This document shows positions 46,756 through 57,720 of a DNA stretch of 64,000 nt, piece by piece (within the stretch, counting starts at the first letter, position 1; each line of letters begins with the position of its first letter). The stretch spans positions 1,318,501 through 1,382,500 of the forward strand of contig JARUPZ010000026.1 in NCBI GenBank assembly GCA_031213475.1, written 5' to 3'. This DNA is from Nereocystis luetkeana (lineage: Eukaryota > Sar > Phaeophyceae > Laminariales > Laminariaceae). Made by a program: the position numbers and the translations under genes. Under the pieces are notes generated by a model. The model saw only the letters and a list, made by a program, of their open reading frames with translations, searched no databases and was not told the DNA's origin.

Positions 46756-47413
46756 TTCTGTGTGCCTGCTGTGTGTCCAGTGTGTTTTCCCTGGATGCTA
46801 CTCGTGTGTGTTCTGTGCGTTTGCTGTGTGCCGTACGCTCCGGGTGTTGGGTTCGTGCTGTTTGTGCTTGCTGTGCGCGGTGTGCTGTTTTTGGCTCCTT
46901 CTTTGCATCACAGTGTCACGCAGACCCGTACCTGCTCTGCCTTCCTTTCACACAGAAACTATTTTCCCGGATGCGTATACGCAACACTTCGTTCTTCTTT
47001 TCGTCCCTTTACTTGTACCCCGGGGCTGATGATACAGTGCCCCTCGCATTTCTGTTTTATCACGTTTATGGAAACCCCGACCTGTCCGTGCTTCGTTCGA
47101 CTTTCCGTGAATGTGTGCCTGTTGTGTGTCCAGTGTTTTCCTTGCGTGCTGTGCCTTCTGTGTGCTAGCTATGTGTGCCGTACGATCTGGGAATCGGGTG
47201 CGTGCTGTGTGTGGTTGCTGTCGCTGTGTGGTGTGGGTTGGTCCTGCTGTGCATCACAGTGCCACGCAGTCCCGCAATTGCTCTCCCTATAGTCCAGACA
47301 GAAACTCCATCAACGGATGCGTATACGATACGCGTCGTTCTCGTTCTTCGTATCCTTTTCTTGTACCCCGGGACTTGATTATACAGTGCCCCTCGCATTT
47401 CCATTTTACTACG
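46756..47413 (+). repeat. Tandem duplication of about 350 bp
   Basis: 46764 ('gcctgctgtgtgtccag') matches 47117, and 47032 ('atacagtgcccctcgcattt') matches 47381, offsets of 353 and 349 bp. Shared landmarks include 'tgtgccgtacg', 'gcatcacagtg' and 'ggatgcgtatacg'. The copies differ by many substitutions and small indels. Three overlapping open frames run through it because it is T/G-rich; none is called. Confidence 0.9.
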
Positions 47414-47414
47414 A

Positions 47415-47705
47415 GTGCAGGGCGTAGGGTTCGAACGAGCAGCCCTGTGGATACCGCTTAGAGGCTTATTCGGGCAGCGACAAGGGTACACTGCTGTGTC
47501 GAGAGCGCGGAGCCTCAAGGGGCAGCTACTAGTACTCCCAGACACCGTCGTGCAGAATAGAGAGGCAGCGAAAACATCCGTCAAGGACGCGTTCCAGCCA
47601 CCGCTAGATGCCCTCAAGGCTCTGGACGATATGCGGGCCGTCGAAGTAGACACCGGCGGGAACATTGTGAAGTATGCCACGTTGAGGAATTCCAGCGGGC
47701 CCTAG
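47415..47705 (+). pseudogene. C-terminal fragment of a PIF1-like (SF1) helicase
   Basis: Residues VQGVGFERAALWIP at the start correspond to helicase motif V (the 'H..QG..' segment), and QGYTAVSRARSLKG to motif VI with its Arg finger, spaced as in PIF1/RRM3 and Helitron helicases. About 60 further residues follow to a stop. Everything N-terminal (Walker A and B) is missing: the sequence directly upstream is the 350 bp tandem duplication. There is no ATG at the start. It could be the end of a Helitron helicase or of a host PIF1 paralogue; the conserved tail cannot tell these apart. Identification rests on motif memory, not on a search. Confidence 0.55.
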
Positions 47706-47879
47706 CTGAATCTTGCACTCTGGACTCGAGTATGGACAACACAACTACCGGGCACATACGCGCTTAACTCATGAAGAAACTTTGGGGCGTCGAAATGTCC
47801 GGGAGTAGACTGATGTCGACATTTCCCGCGTTCAGGTCACATGACCAAAAAAAACAGCGTGCTCGCTGGGCGTTTGCCA

Positions 47880-48505
47880 AGGCACCGTGACTTCGATCCC
47901 ACCAACGCATGACTCCCGAAACCGATTTCGCGGTGAAACTCGCCACCAAAATGCTCTAACTTCGCTCCCATCAACGCACGAGTCCCGAAGATCATCTTCT
48001 TGCCAAAGCGAGCCACCATGTGACTCCGCTCCCACCTACACCCGGCTCCCGAGAAGCACCTTCTCGCAAACACGAGCCACCCAAACGCTGTAACTTTCTT
48101 CCCGCCGACGGTCGACTCCCGAAATTCACATTCTCGCCGAAGCGGGCAACCAAAGCGCCCCGGTTTCGATCTCACCAACACACGACCCTCGGAAAATATA
48201 TTCTCGAATAAGCGAGCCACCGAAAACACTATACTTTTCTCTCATCAACACACGACTCCCGAAGACTAATTTCGCACCGACACTAGCCACCCTGTAACTT
48301 CGATACCATTTGCATACGACTCCCGAAAACAACCTTCTCGCCAAAGCGAGACACCTAAACGCTGTGACTTCGGTCCCACGAATATGCCTCCCGGGAACCA
48401 TTTTCTCGCGAACGCGAGCCACCAGAACGCGGTGACTTCGCCCCGTCTTCCGTAAACCATCTTCTCGCCAAAGCAAGCCACCGAAACACTGTGACATGAC
48501 ACTTC
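47880..48505 (+). repeat. 67 bp satellite, right block (about nine units)
   Basis: Anchors of 'cgactcccgaa' type fall near 47911, 47981, 48044, 48113, 48183, 48253, 48318, 48386 and 48445, a mean step of about 67 bp. Units share 'ttcggtcccaccaacgcacg' and 'ttctcgccaaagcgagccac'. Same unit length and same 'tcccaccaac...atga.tcccga' core as 46441-46725, same orientation. Because 67 is not a multiple of three, the open frames through it change register and are not genes. Confidence 0.9.
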
Positions 48506-48509
48506 CAAT

Positions 48510-49050
48510 TCACCCTTCTCCAGCCGATGTATTGTTTGCATCGCCACTTCCACTTTCCAGCCCCGCTCGAAGGAGGCTTTACCCTCGACGATCTTCTGAA
48601 CAATCGGTAATCACAGGTGTCGTCCCTTCTTCCCCCCTGTACGTTCCCCTTTTTTTTAGTCGCGCATAGGGCCCAGCATCCCCACTGCTCGTCGATTGTT
48701 ATTGATTGTAGGCAACTCACGCTCTCGCGCTTTCCGCTAATCAACTCTTTATGGCAGAAAACGTACCTACAAGCATGCACTGGGTGAGACATGAACTCAC
48801 GTAATTGATCTTTATCGGCACGCGGGCCACCTACCAAGCCACGGGCGTTAAATCGTGTATACCCAACGTCTTTCCATGCCAGTATAGCTGCAGCAAGCCT
48901 TAGGCAACCTTATCCATCCAAGGCAATACTATTACAGCAGCAATCAGTAGGCATCCCTTCATTCACCCTGGAGGAGAAGCCTTTATCCACCTTCTGTGTC
49001 GTTGTTGTCGGGCGGCCCTCCTCTGCGTCAAGTTATATATGTGTTGCTAA
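48510..49050. other. Stretch without an assignable gene
   Basis: Only frames that shadow the satellite. Nothing else noticed. Confidence 0.5.
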
Positions 49051-49069
49051 TTATGGACGCCCATCTCCC

Positions 49070-49582
49070 TTGTGGGTCAGTTCGCTCTACTGTGCCGCTC
49101 AAAATATTTGGCTGTGGCTGACGTTGCAAGCATTCATTCGCCTCGACCTCCAACCGCGGTTGCCTTTCTCGAAGATGAAAGACAGCCGTGTATCACGATC
49201 ACCCAATACGGTCGGGATTTGTAGCCGCTGGTGCTACGTACATTGTGGAATATTCGGGGCTTTCGAACCTACCGTCGGGCCCCGTGGCCACTACTGCCGT
49301 GTACCTCGGCCCATGATCGAGACCGCCCAATACACCCGCTGTTGGTTCGTACCCTCAAGCTCGGATGAGCTGCTCTTGTTCTCCGCGAGGAAATCAGGCT
49401 CGAGAGATGCAAGCGAGGTGATATCCTTATACCACCTTACTCATCATGAGATATCGTTCACCTACTGTGGACATTCACATATAGGTATCACTTCAGGGGG
49501 GCGCGTTGAATACACAGCAGATGCGTTCACGCTTGTTTTCTTCCTGCCTGGGGGATACCTCGCTGGAAACGATGGGAAATGA
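49070..49582 (+). CDS. Open frame of 170 codons, hypothetical protein
   Basis: Long for this sequence and of fair composition, with several Cys (ICSRWCYVHCG, TRCW) and His (LYHLTHHEISFTYCGHSH). It opens on TTG; the first ATG gives MKDSRVSRSPNTVG from about 49175. No recognised domain and no splice pair. It might be an exon or chance. Confidence 0.3.
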   Translation: MWVSSLYCAAQNIWLWLTLQAFIRLDLQPRLPFSKMKDSRVSRSPNTVGICSRWCYVHCGIFGAFEPTVGPRGHYCRVPRPMIETAQYTRCWFVPSSSDELLLFSARKSGSRDASEVISLYHLTHHEISFTYCGHSHIGITSGGRVEYTADAFTLVFFLPGGYLAGNDGK

Positions 49583-49894
49583 AGACCACTATTTGTTTCC
49601 TCTTTGAACCTTCCTTGTACCAGGTGCTATTGCATGTGGGATTCGTACGAGTATGTACATACGAATATACTGGACATTGGACTCAGGCAAAACAGTTTGT
49701 CGAACGGTTTGTTTAACTATCCATTCTTTAATGCTGCAACGAAACGAGATACGGCAATGCCTAGAAACACATGGCAGAGAAGCGATTTGTTTGTCCGGGT
49801 ATATACCCGACACTTGTTTCTTTGAGTATAGCGTTCAACTTCCACACTTATTTCGCCATTCAATGAAGCAAACGCGTTGCAAGCGCGCCGGGGA

Positions 49895-50055
49895 AGCCAA
49901 AAAGAAAAAAACGACGCGAATAAGGAAAAGGAAGACGACGAAGCAAAGGCAAAAAAGAACGCAGATGGCGAAAATATTTAGATATATTCAGACAAAGACA
50001 CAAAAGAGGGGCGACTTGGAAAAAATAAAAAGAGGAAAAAAAAATGTCTAGGACA
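49895..50055. repeat. A-rich stretch 2
   Basis: Purine-rich with A-runs, similar in wording to 40905-41100. It lies beyond the 3' end of the LINE at 50.2-52.7 kb but on the strand opposite to that expected for its poly(A). Confidence 0.6.
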
Positions 50056-50229
50056 AGAGGGGCAAAAGGGACGAACAACGGAGGACGGGGGGGGACTACG
50101 ATACAGAATATACAAAAGGCAAGGGCTGCTGCATACAGGCACGTAAAATTGTCCGGCACCATGCTAGTTGCTTGGGTGCCAAATATGGGAGCGCATGATG
50201 ACGATGATGGCCATATACCAGGCTTCGGT

Positions 50230-52680
50230 CTGTTGGGCAGATCGCTTGCTTCCCCCCCCCCTCCTTTTCCATTCCCACCCACCCTTTCTCCCTTCTCCCC
50301 CTGCGTCCCCTTCTCTCTCCCTCTTCTCTTCTTATCCATCTGCGCACGTGCATTGGCGTCAACGGGTTATTTCGCGGTTGCGGTCATCCTCTGCCGTTCT
50401 GCTGATGATGCCGTGTTTTTATATATATGGCATTCCCGCCTGAAGCCATCCGCCCCTTCCTCCACCCGTCGGAACCATCTGCCGGCGCTTGGTCTGCCTC
50501 GCGCCACCGTTTGAGCTTGATGCCAAACTGCTCCAGGTACTATTTTGCGTACGTCATTCAGTCCAACTCTCGTTATCTGGAGCAGCCCTTAGCCCCGACC
50601 ATCTTCCCAAACACCACCCTCTTCCGGGAAGGATCCTCTCACATGCGTTACCCATGCGTGTCACGAAGCCCGCAAACAATAACACACGCCTGCTTTCCGT
50701 GGTCTGAACTGTCTCGGTGTTTGTCCTGATATTCCCCGCGTTTGTTTTGGCCGTCCAAGGCATCGGAAGAGCATCGTGTGGTGAACTGCCCGTACCCTAA
50801 CGTACTCAGTCTTACTAGCGATCCACGTAATGCGCCCGTAGAACAACGTTTCGATCACCTCGACTCTCAGCATCAGGACCTTCAGGCACTCCACGTGAAC
50901 CCGGGCGGTGATGGATTTAAAGCATATATCCCCGGGAGCACACATATGCGCTTTGCAGTCGATGCGCTACCTCGACAACTCCGTCTATGCAATTGGTGCT
51001 GACAACCCCGCCCAAATTCACTAACTCGAGTGATTGTTGGTACACTTATTTGGCTGTGATGGCGGTGAACGGCACGTTGCCCTCATCTTTCGGTTGCACA
51101 CTCGTTATCTTCGTTTTGGCCTTCGCGACAGTTAGGCCGAGCGCGACACATGCAGTCACGATCCTCCTAATTATCTTCTCTAGGTCGTCAGATGATTTCG
51201 ATACAAAAACCTCGTCGTCAGGATACAGCTTAGCCCACAGTTTATTGACCTCTCTATCCTTCTCCTGTTCGTCGGTTTGTCCGGCCGCTGCCTCCCTTGT
51301 CTTCGTTTTGCCCCTCATCTTTCTTCCGTTGCAGTTGCGCGAGGCTGTCCGTGATGGCTATATGAGCGGCGGAACGTCCCTCCGCCAAACGCAGCACCGA
51401 TGTGAAAAATCATGATGAAGAACAATGGCGCGAGCACACACCCTCGCAGACGACCTTGCTCGGCGTCGAAACATATCCAAGAAATCGCGATCGCCCAGGC
51501 GCACGCATGCTCGCACAGCCTCGTGGAGTTACCGGATGACGACGAGCATTCAAGGTGGCACGCCAATGCAAGCCAAAACAGTCCACAGGAGGGTTCGGTC
51601 GACGGTGTCATACGCTTTGGTAAGGTCGACAAAGCATATGAACCGCGGGGTGTCCTTTTTCCTTGCCAATTGCTGCAAGGGCCGCACCACGAACGTCGTG
51701 TCGATCGCTGCATATTCCCGCCGAATGTCATACTACTCCTTTGGCAGTATGTTTTCCCGTTCGCAATAGTCGCTGAGGCGGTGCTCGATGACGTTGAGAA
51801 GGGCTCTGCCGGCATGCGCGACAAGGGAAATGCCACCAAAGTGTTCTCTAGCCGTCCTGTGTTTCCTCTTGGAAATTCGTTGCATCTTTCCATTTCTGCG
51901 GCACGAACCCTCCCATACAGACGGCGGCGATCGTCGCGTAGAAACCTCCTGAGGTGTATGAGCGCCTTCTTCGTCGGCTAGGACCTGGTTATTTCAGCGG
52001 AAGATAATAAGACCCAACTGCCTCGCAGTTTGCCGTCACCCGGGTCGCATGTTCCACCTCGGACCTAGACGGGGCGTCATCCAGCGGACTGCTTAAGGGC
52101 CGGCCCTTGATCTCGTTGATGATAGTCGGGTCGAGGAGCCATGACTTGGTGCCCAAACGCTTGTACAACCAACTTACGATCGTTCCCGGATGGGGCTGAT
52201 ATCCCGCAGTAAACTACGTTACTCGTCTTTGATGTACTGCCAAACGATAGCCCTTTTTCCTTCTACATCTATCCCTATAAGGTGATTGTAGAATGCAAAC
52301 TGATTTTTTTCTCGGATACAGCGTTCGAGTTGACTGATGTATTCCTAAAAGAGCATGCGCACTCCATCCGCCCTCGCACGCTGAAGCTGTTGTTGTGGCA
52401 GCGCTCAATGATTTCCGTCAACATTTGTTGTTCGGGCTAGCACGTAGTTGCGTCCCCGCATGTTCCCTGTCCTGCGAATGCGAGTGCGCCTCTGCGTTTT
52501 CCTCTTTGGGCGTTCACCAACCCTGTGGCCCTTGCTTGGGATTGTGTTGAGGCGCCAGTTTAGCAGAAGTCGACAGAATGGTCTTCATTAGATAATATGT
52601 CTTATCCTTGACGCCACCTATTGTACAAGCCAGTTGAGGGGTGAGTTTGGTTATTTCTCTATTGACGTCCGCTCGAAGAC
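50230..52680 (-). mobile_element. Degenerate jockey-like non-LTR retrotransposon (LINE), reverse-transcriptase region and C-terminus
   Basis: Read on the minus strand with several frameshifts and stops. The order of blocks is as follows. GGVKDKTYYLMKTILSTSAK (about 52.64-52.57 kb) is followed by LAPQHNPKQGPQGW. Then comes FAYNHLIGIDVEGKR-like text ending IKDE (about 52.23 kb), DDAPSRSEVEHATRV, FVPQKWKDAT (about 51.89 kb), and GGISLVAHAGRALLNVIEHR + LSDYCE (51.83-51.76 kb). Palm motif A is FVDLTKAYDTVDRTLLW (about 51.64-51.59 kb), followed by GVPP then a stop. GCVLAPLF is in another frame (about 51.44 kb). The catalytic block reads LYPDDEVFVSKSSDDLEKI (51.23 kb), where YADD is expected. It continues with LKVLMLRVEVIETLFYG (about 50.85 kb) and RRVLLFAGFVTRMG (about 50.66 kb), the usual LINE tail. 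The element is dead: stops follow GVPP, MLVVIR and others, frames shift at least three times, and the catalytic Ala is Pro. No endonuclease motifs were recognised upstream of 52.7 kb. Confidence 0.88.
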
Positions 52681-52684
52681 CGGA

Positions 52685-53700
52685 GTCTACCATTGAACCA
52701 ACGCCAAGAGTTATTGCAGGATTGTAGAAGTTACCTTTACTCCACCGGGCACACGGAATCGTGGCTACACAACATCAATGTGTTACCGCTTCCTACTAAG
52801 TGCCTTGCCCTCGCTGGATCCCGTTGCTCGTGCCCGCTCGGGCCATCAACCTTGCACACCCAACCGGCGTTCTGGCCGGCACTGCGTATGTCCGCCGTTC
52901 ACTCGTCGGACACCCACATACCGTCAATACGCAAAAGCTCCGTAATAGCCCCCACGGGGCGATGTATACGTTGCGCCTCCATTTTTAAGGGAGTACAGGG
53001 GGTAATCGTCCGCCCAGAAACCTGCTAGTGCGGCTGTTGCTTGTTGCTGCGCCCGCATGGACGTTCTGCCGACACCAGTACCCAAGGCAACGAAAAGGGC
53101 CGGCAGGCGAAAAAACGTATTACATGTCATCAGCGATATCATTAAATTGAAAACACCACCCCAGCAGCCCACGGGCCTCGCAGGACTCCTCCGAACGCGA
53201 GCCAGAGCAGCTCCGTGTCATATATTACGACCCTTTCAACCACGAAAATGGGCCTCGACGCTCTCTGCGGTCAACGACATTTCTCTTGCAAAGAAATCGT
53301 ACGAAACAAACCCCACGGTCATCCGGCGCACGCAATGTCACTCGTAAATTGGCGACCTCGTTTTCGCACAATATTTCCGACGCGCGAGTCAGGAAACAGA
53401 ACGGTGCACACATAAGAAGCAGTCAAACCCGGCCCCGCGCACAACACGAGGAAATCACATCCTCGCAAGCGGGCAAGATTGCTCATGCAGTGGGCCGGCG
53501 CACGATTGTGTGATTTACCACGTCACCGTGCACACGAGAAGCGGCTTTGAAAGCGATAGGCAATACGGGATGACTCACGTCAAGCTTGAAACCGCCCAGA
53601 CTACGGTAGGAGCAATTGATCGCCGACATATGGCTTCCGATGGGCGCCGACTCCTGATTACTTATGCGTAACACGTACGCGACGCCCTAAACCAAGAAGG
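52685..53700. other. Possible 5' part of the LINE; otherwise unassigned
   Basis: The minus strand here should hold the LINE's N-terminal and endonuclease part, but frames are too broken for me to identify motifs. Plus-strand frames 52693-53028 and 53057-53347 are open without features. Confidence 0.35.
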
Positions 53701-53705
53701 GCACG

Positions 53706-54296
53706 TTGACCATAGGGTCACAACTGTGTTGGAGAAAAAACGACACAACCACGACGAACGTTGAAGTCAACCTAGGAAACAAATTTCCACGAATGACTAC
53801 TGTATTTTCAGACGACACCTCAACTCCCGTGGCGCATACGGTTGAGACCAAAATCGAAAGACAAAAAAAAACATCCCGGTGTCACGCAGGTGCCGATTTC
53901 GGAGAACAAATACGCGATCCCAGCTTGAGATACTATCATCAGCGAACATTTAAAACTACCCGTGCGTGGTTCGCGTTAGACTCTCAACCAGACGAGTATT
54001 TCAACGTGTCGAGGACGAGCATGAGTGCAGCTGACGGCTGTTGCCCGCGACATCAACGCACAATCTCCACATACTGTGGTTTTGCTGTGACCCGTCGCCG
54101 ACAGCGTCTCTGCGCACGGAGACACAAAGAGATACACCAAGGCTACCATCCTCAATGCTTCGATTACCCTGGAAGAAGCGCTAGGGTCGCCTGCGACATC
54201 ATTGCCCAAACCTCAGAGACGAGATTGGTCGGCGAGATCGAGCTCGCAGCCCACGTATACCCCAATTCCGAGACGCAAACCCCGATAGCCGTTTAA
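53706..54296 (+). CDS. Open frame of 196 codons, hypothetical protein
   Basis: Long frame opening on TTG; first ATG gives MTTVFSDDTSTPVAHTVETK. Hydrophilic, with many Cys and Arg in the second half (CARRHKEIHQGYH). A second plus frame over 54.04-54.28 kb and minus frames at 53.98-54.64 kb are also open. No motif recognised. Confidence 0.28.
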   Translation: MTIGSQLCWRKNDTTTTNVEVNLGNKFPRMTTVFSDDTSTPVAHTVETKIERQKKTSRCHAGADFGEQIRDPSLRYYHQRTFKTTRAWFALDSQPDEYFNVSRTSMSAADGCCPRHQRTISTYCGFAVTRRRQRLCARRHKEIHQGYHPQCFDYPGRSARVACDIIAQTSETRLVGEIELAAHVYPNSETQTPIAV

Positions 54297-54299
54297 GAA

Positions 54300-55700
54300 G
54301 CATAGGAACACAACGTAACTTCTACTAGGTGCTTCAGCACGTGGTCAATCGGAGACGATAAGGTCCCCCCGCGCACGCCAAACCCCGCAGCAACGCACCG
54401 ACGTCAATCCTCGAAGCTCCCGTGGATTCAGGCCAGAGAGCGACACACTGGTGTGCTGTACGGCACGCAAACGCACCGCCGGCGGCGATGTCCGTCATGG
54501 CCTCCACGGTCAGCATGTTTGCAAGAAAATCAACCCTGGACAGACGATACATGTACGGGTACGAGGAAACAGACGAGCTCCGACACCTGTCTTGCGGACC
54601 CCTAAGCCCGAGATGAAGGCCACGCCGGGCAACCCTGCGCATCTTGTATCACTACTACGGGGGTAACGTCACTGCAAAAGCCCCAGGATGAATGGTCCAG
54701 CTTGCGGTTATAGTCTAGTATCCCAGTCAGTGAACATAAGGACAGTCACGAGAGAAGGGTCAGCTGCATCACGTTCGTCCTGAAGGTGAAAAATTGCCTG
54801 CGCGAGCGCCGATACCTCCCGCCGGCGACGGTGGTCGTCTGTCAGCCATAGCAACTCGACACGGATACCGTCGTGGGCGGAGTAATGTACTTATGAAATA
54901 CTTCCAATATTTCCCCCCACGCAGGGCACGGGTTGATAGCCTTCCCAGGGTGTGTACGACGCGCGCGACGGTAGCCGCCCATGTGGAGACCCGCGGTGTT
55001 GTATAACGCAGAACGCGTTAAAGAATGTTCGACCACCGACTCTCCCAATCCTCAATTTTCGGGACTGACTCGCCACCTAAACTGCAATCGCAGGTCCACA
55101 GCCACGTCATCACCGATCACATACCCAACCACAGGCGCACCGGCAAGATCCAGACGAAACTGTCCAAATGGATATCTGATATATATCCGACACAAACATC
55201 AATGAACGTGCTTACCGTGTTTTGGACATAAGAACAGAACCCGCAGCAGCACATCGCGTAAATGAGCCGTACTCGTAAGGCCGCGCGCAAGGAACATTTA
55301 AGTGGTTATTGAAGCTGATACACCTGCCCGCGCAAGAGTGATATTGTGATTGTATAGCATTGTTTTTCCCTCCCTGATATATTCATGTCGGTCGACACAA
55401 ACAAAAAATGTGAAACACGTTTACAACCATTTATTTAACCTACCGTGAACCAATCGAGAAACAGGCGCGTGGTGGATGCTGGGTTAGGGCGACGATTTTC
55501 GGATATGACGTGTTTCGTTGGTTACGAGACGTGTTCGGATTGCTTTGCGAGTCAAGCGGGGGTTGTTCATCTGTTCAACAAACGCACAACATGTCGGAAA
55601 ATTGTTTCCAGTGCCGGAACTCGGCCGAAGCAAACGCGTGTTGTTGTAGAACAACTTCATGAAAGTAGCCAAGGTACTAACTAGTAGCTTCAGGACACGC
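54300..55700. other. Unassigned stretch with short open frames
   Basis: Overlapping frames on both strands (54334-54642 minus, 55445-55684 plus) have acceptable composition. The plus one opens on GTG and contains FVGYETCSDCFASQAGVV. No splice pair or family signal. Confidence 0.35.
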
Positions 55701-55747
55701 GACGGACCGAAGCCGTCCAGTCAACAGAGGTCTCTTCCGTCCTGGGG

Positions 55748-56020
55748 TTAAGGTACACAAGTACATGCCTTCGGGCCAGAACCTTTGTGGAACGGCATAG
55801 ATTGTACTGCTTTTAGCCAGTTTGGTCCCCCTTCTCCATTCAAAATCTGCATAACCCCGCCGCACTCCCTGCGTATTTGGATTTGTAGTTTTTGGGTAGC
55901 ACCCCTAGGTGCACAGATGTCAAAGTGCCCACCTCCAGATGTGGGCACATGGCTTGAACACCAACAAATATCCAGCCTCCCTTTCATCTTTGCTTTAGAA
56001 CATATATCCGTAATCCTCAT
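55748..56020 (-). CDS. ATG-started ORF, 90 codons, hypothetical protein
   Basis: Starts MRITDICSKAKMKGRL. Composition is strongly protein-like, with CWCSSHVPTSGGGHFDIC, IRREC and a Cys-containing end (KACTCVP). The seven Cys suggest a small metal-binding or disulfide-rich protein, or a zinc-finger part of a transposon; neither is proven. The opposite strand (55785-56207) is open too, but lacks ATG at its start. Confidence 0.38.
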   Translation of the reverse strand: MRITDICSKAKMKGRLDICWCSSHVPTSGGGHFDICAPRGATQKLQIQIRRECGGVMQILNGEGGPNWLKAVQSMPFHKGSGPKACTCVP

Positions 56021-56413
56021 TATTCACTTGTTATGTCAGTGTACACCCCATTTTTTCCTTCTGTCTCCCTCGGACATGGTTGGAAACTCCAGTAGAGGGC
56101 GTGGCTCAGATTGTCGCCCCCTCCTTGAATGGGTCGCCCACACATTCCAAGGCGGAGACCATTTGAGGTTATTCGTACGTACGTGGACCGTGTTTCGGTT
56201 GAGGTGACATGGGTGAGGCGTAAACACACGAGATACCCTCCTCAGATTTGTTGCATATGTTTAATGTTACTATCGTCTCATTTAGATGCCTGGCACTGAG
56301 TTGTTGCGAGTGGGGCTTCGACTACTACTTTAATAATACTCGGCGCAACATGCTCGGTTAGTCATAAACCTTTTCAGTTGAGGAGCGAAAAAGGGAAAGG
56401 TGCAAGCTGATAG

Positions 56414-56695
56414 ATGTACCGTAATGAGGTAGGATTCATGTTTCGTGTCGAAATCGTGCATTATTACGCGGTAGGACAGATGTACGAAGTAGTTAACCTG
56501 GTTGTCAAGGTTCCTCCTCCGGCTGGTTTGTTCTTCACTAGTACCGTAGACGCGAAGACGGTAGCGACTCGAATTACGATTCGCCCTGCTTTCCCATATT
56601 CAAAATCCTTGATTTCGATGAGCCGTTTACCTGGATACGTACGCTCGTCATTTAAACTTGTTGTGCTGATGGGTGTTGAAAATGGGTCCTTTTGA
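56414..56695 (+). CDS. ATG-started ORF, 93 codons, overlapping an open antisense frame
   Basis: Starts MYRNEVGFMFRVEIVHYYAV, rich in Val and aromatic residues with a beta-strand pattern, and ends GVENGSF. The minus strand over 56715-56464 is also an ATG-started frame (MVSTLPVQKDPFSTPIST, 83 codons) with equally good texture. Only one is likely to be real and I cannot decide; I list the plus frame as marginally better. No family recognised. Confidence 0.33.
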   Translation: MYRNEVGFMFRVEIVHYYAVGQMYEVVNLVVKVPPPAGLFFTSTVDAKTVATRITIRPAFPYSKSLISMSRLPGYVRSSFKLVVLMGVENGSF

Positions 56696-56996
56696 ACGGG
56701 TAATGTGGATACCATATATGTATAAATATAACAAAAAATTGCACAACAAGGGCTTTGCATTGCACCAGGAAGGATTTATGTAGCACTTTCCACATTTTGA
56801 GTCAGTCGCGTTATCTAGAGATAAATGTGTGTCCAACGATACAGACAGGCCAAATCAGTGCGCCTTCTAATAAAGGCAATACATATGTAAGCAATTCGTT
56901 CATTCGCTTCAAAAGTACCAGGTACAGTATCAGGTTATGCATAGCATTACCAACCAAGGACATTGCTATGCGCACTCTTCGCACCTTCCCTGCTTA

Positions 56997-57554
56997 GTTC
57001 GACACGACGTTTCCTTCAGCCGATACGATCAACTTCCAAACAACCCATACGAAATTTGGCCTTCACTTCACCAAGTGTCGTCGCTCTCCCAGAACGAGAA
57101 TACTCTATAAATAAATCTCGTTGGCAGTCAATCAAAGGTCGCGCCTGATTTTGGACGGTACAGTCACTGGCGATCAGCTTCGGTCTTAATCGTATATTTC
57201 GGTGACTCGTCCGCGTTGTGGGAGAAACAAAATTACGCTTACAAAACACTCCTTACTTTTTTTTTTGTGCTGCCAAACCCGTCGCGTCGACGTGATGCCC
57301 ATTTCTGGTGAGGATTGGTTTGCATTTTTATTGCGAATAACGCAGTGAAGCATGTCAATCCGTCAGGAACCCAAAGCCTGGTTTCTTGGGCGAATGAACG
57401 TCCTGTGGACACATTTCCAGCCGTGAAAAAACAAACGAGTATTTCATCAACGAGCGTTGTTTCTTTGCCTGTTGGGTTTTGTGGGATGCTCAAATGTTGC
57501 CTTGGTCCTATTTCACGAACGGCCTTGACAGATTTCCTGTCCGCGTCGAATTAG
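56997..57554. other. Open frames on both strands, undecided
   Basis: Plus 57315-57554 (contains NPSGTQSLVSWANERPVDTF) and minus 57493-57239 and 57249-57016 are all open with good composition; the minus pair meets at a GTAAGG site. None starts with a clear ATG. A minus-strand gene with short introns or a plus-strand exon are both possible. Confidence 0.3.
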
Positions 57555-57720
57555 CTTCGTGTGCATCTGCAAGCGAAGACGAGTGGTTTGAAGTAACCGC
57601 TACTTTGATGCTGTTGCTCTAAATGAGCTTAGTCCTAATCACAGGACTTTCCGTGAACGCCTTAGGCGTCATCTTTCAGAGGCATGACTGTATCACGGTC
57701 GCTGCGGATCAACCTAATTA

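Noticed and set aside
46728-47461. Three overlapping Cys/Val-rich frames of 89-183 codons
   Set aside because: They run through the 350 bp tandem duplication and are open because it is poor in stop triplets; all three frames are equally open.
46441-48505. Regular repeats considered as a CRISPR-like array
   Set aside because: Whole 67 bp units are repeated head to tail without unique spacers, in an evident eukaryotic context.
48126-48837. Minus-strand frames with repeated LALARR/WLALAR text
   Set aside because: Translation of the 67 bp satellite; the unit is not a multiple of three, so the repeat cannot keep one frame.
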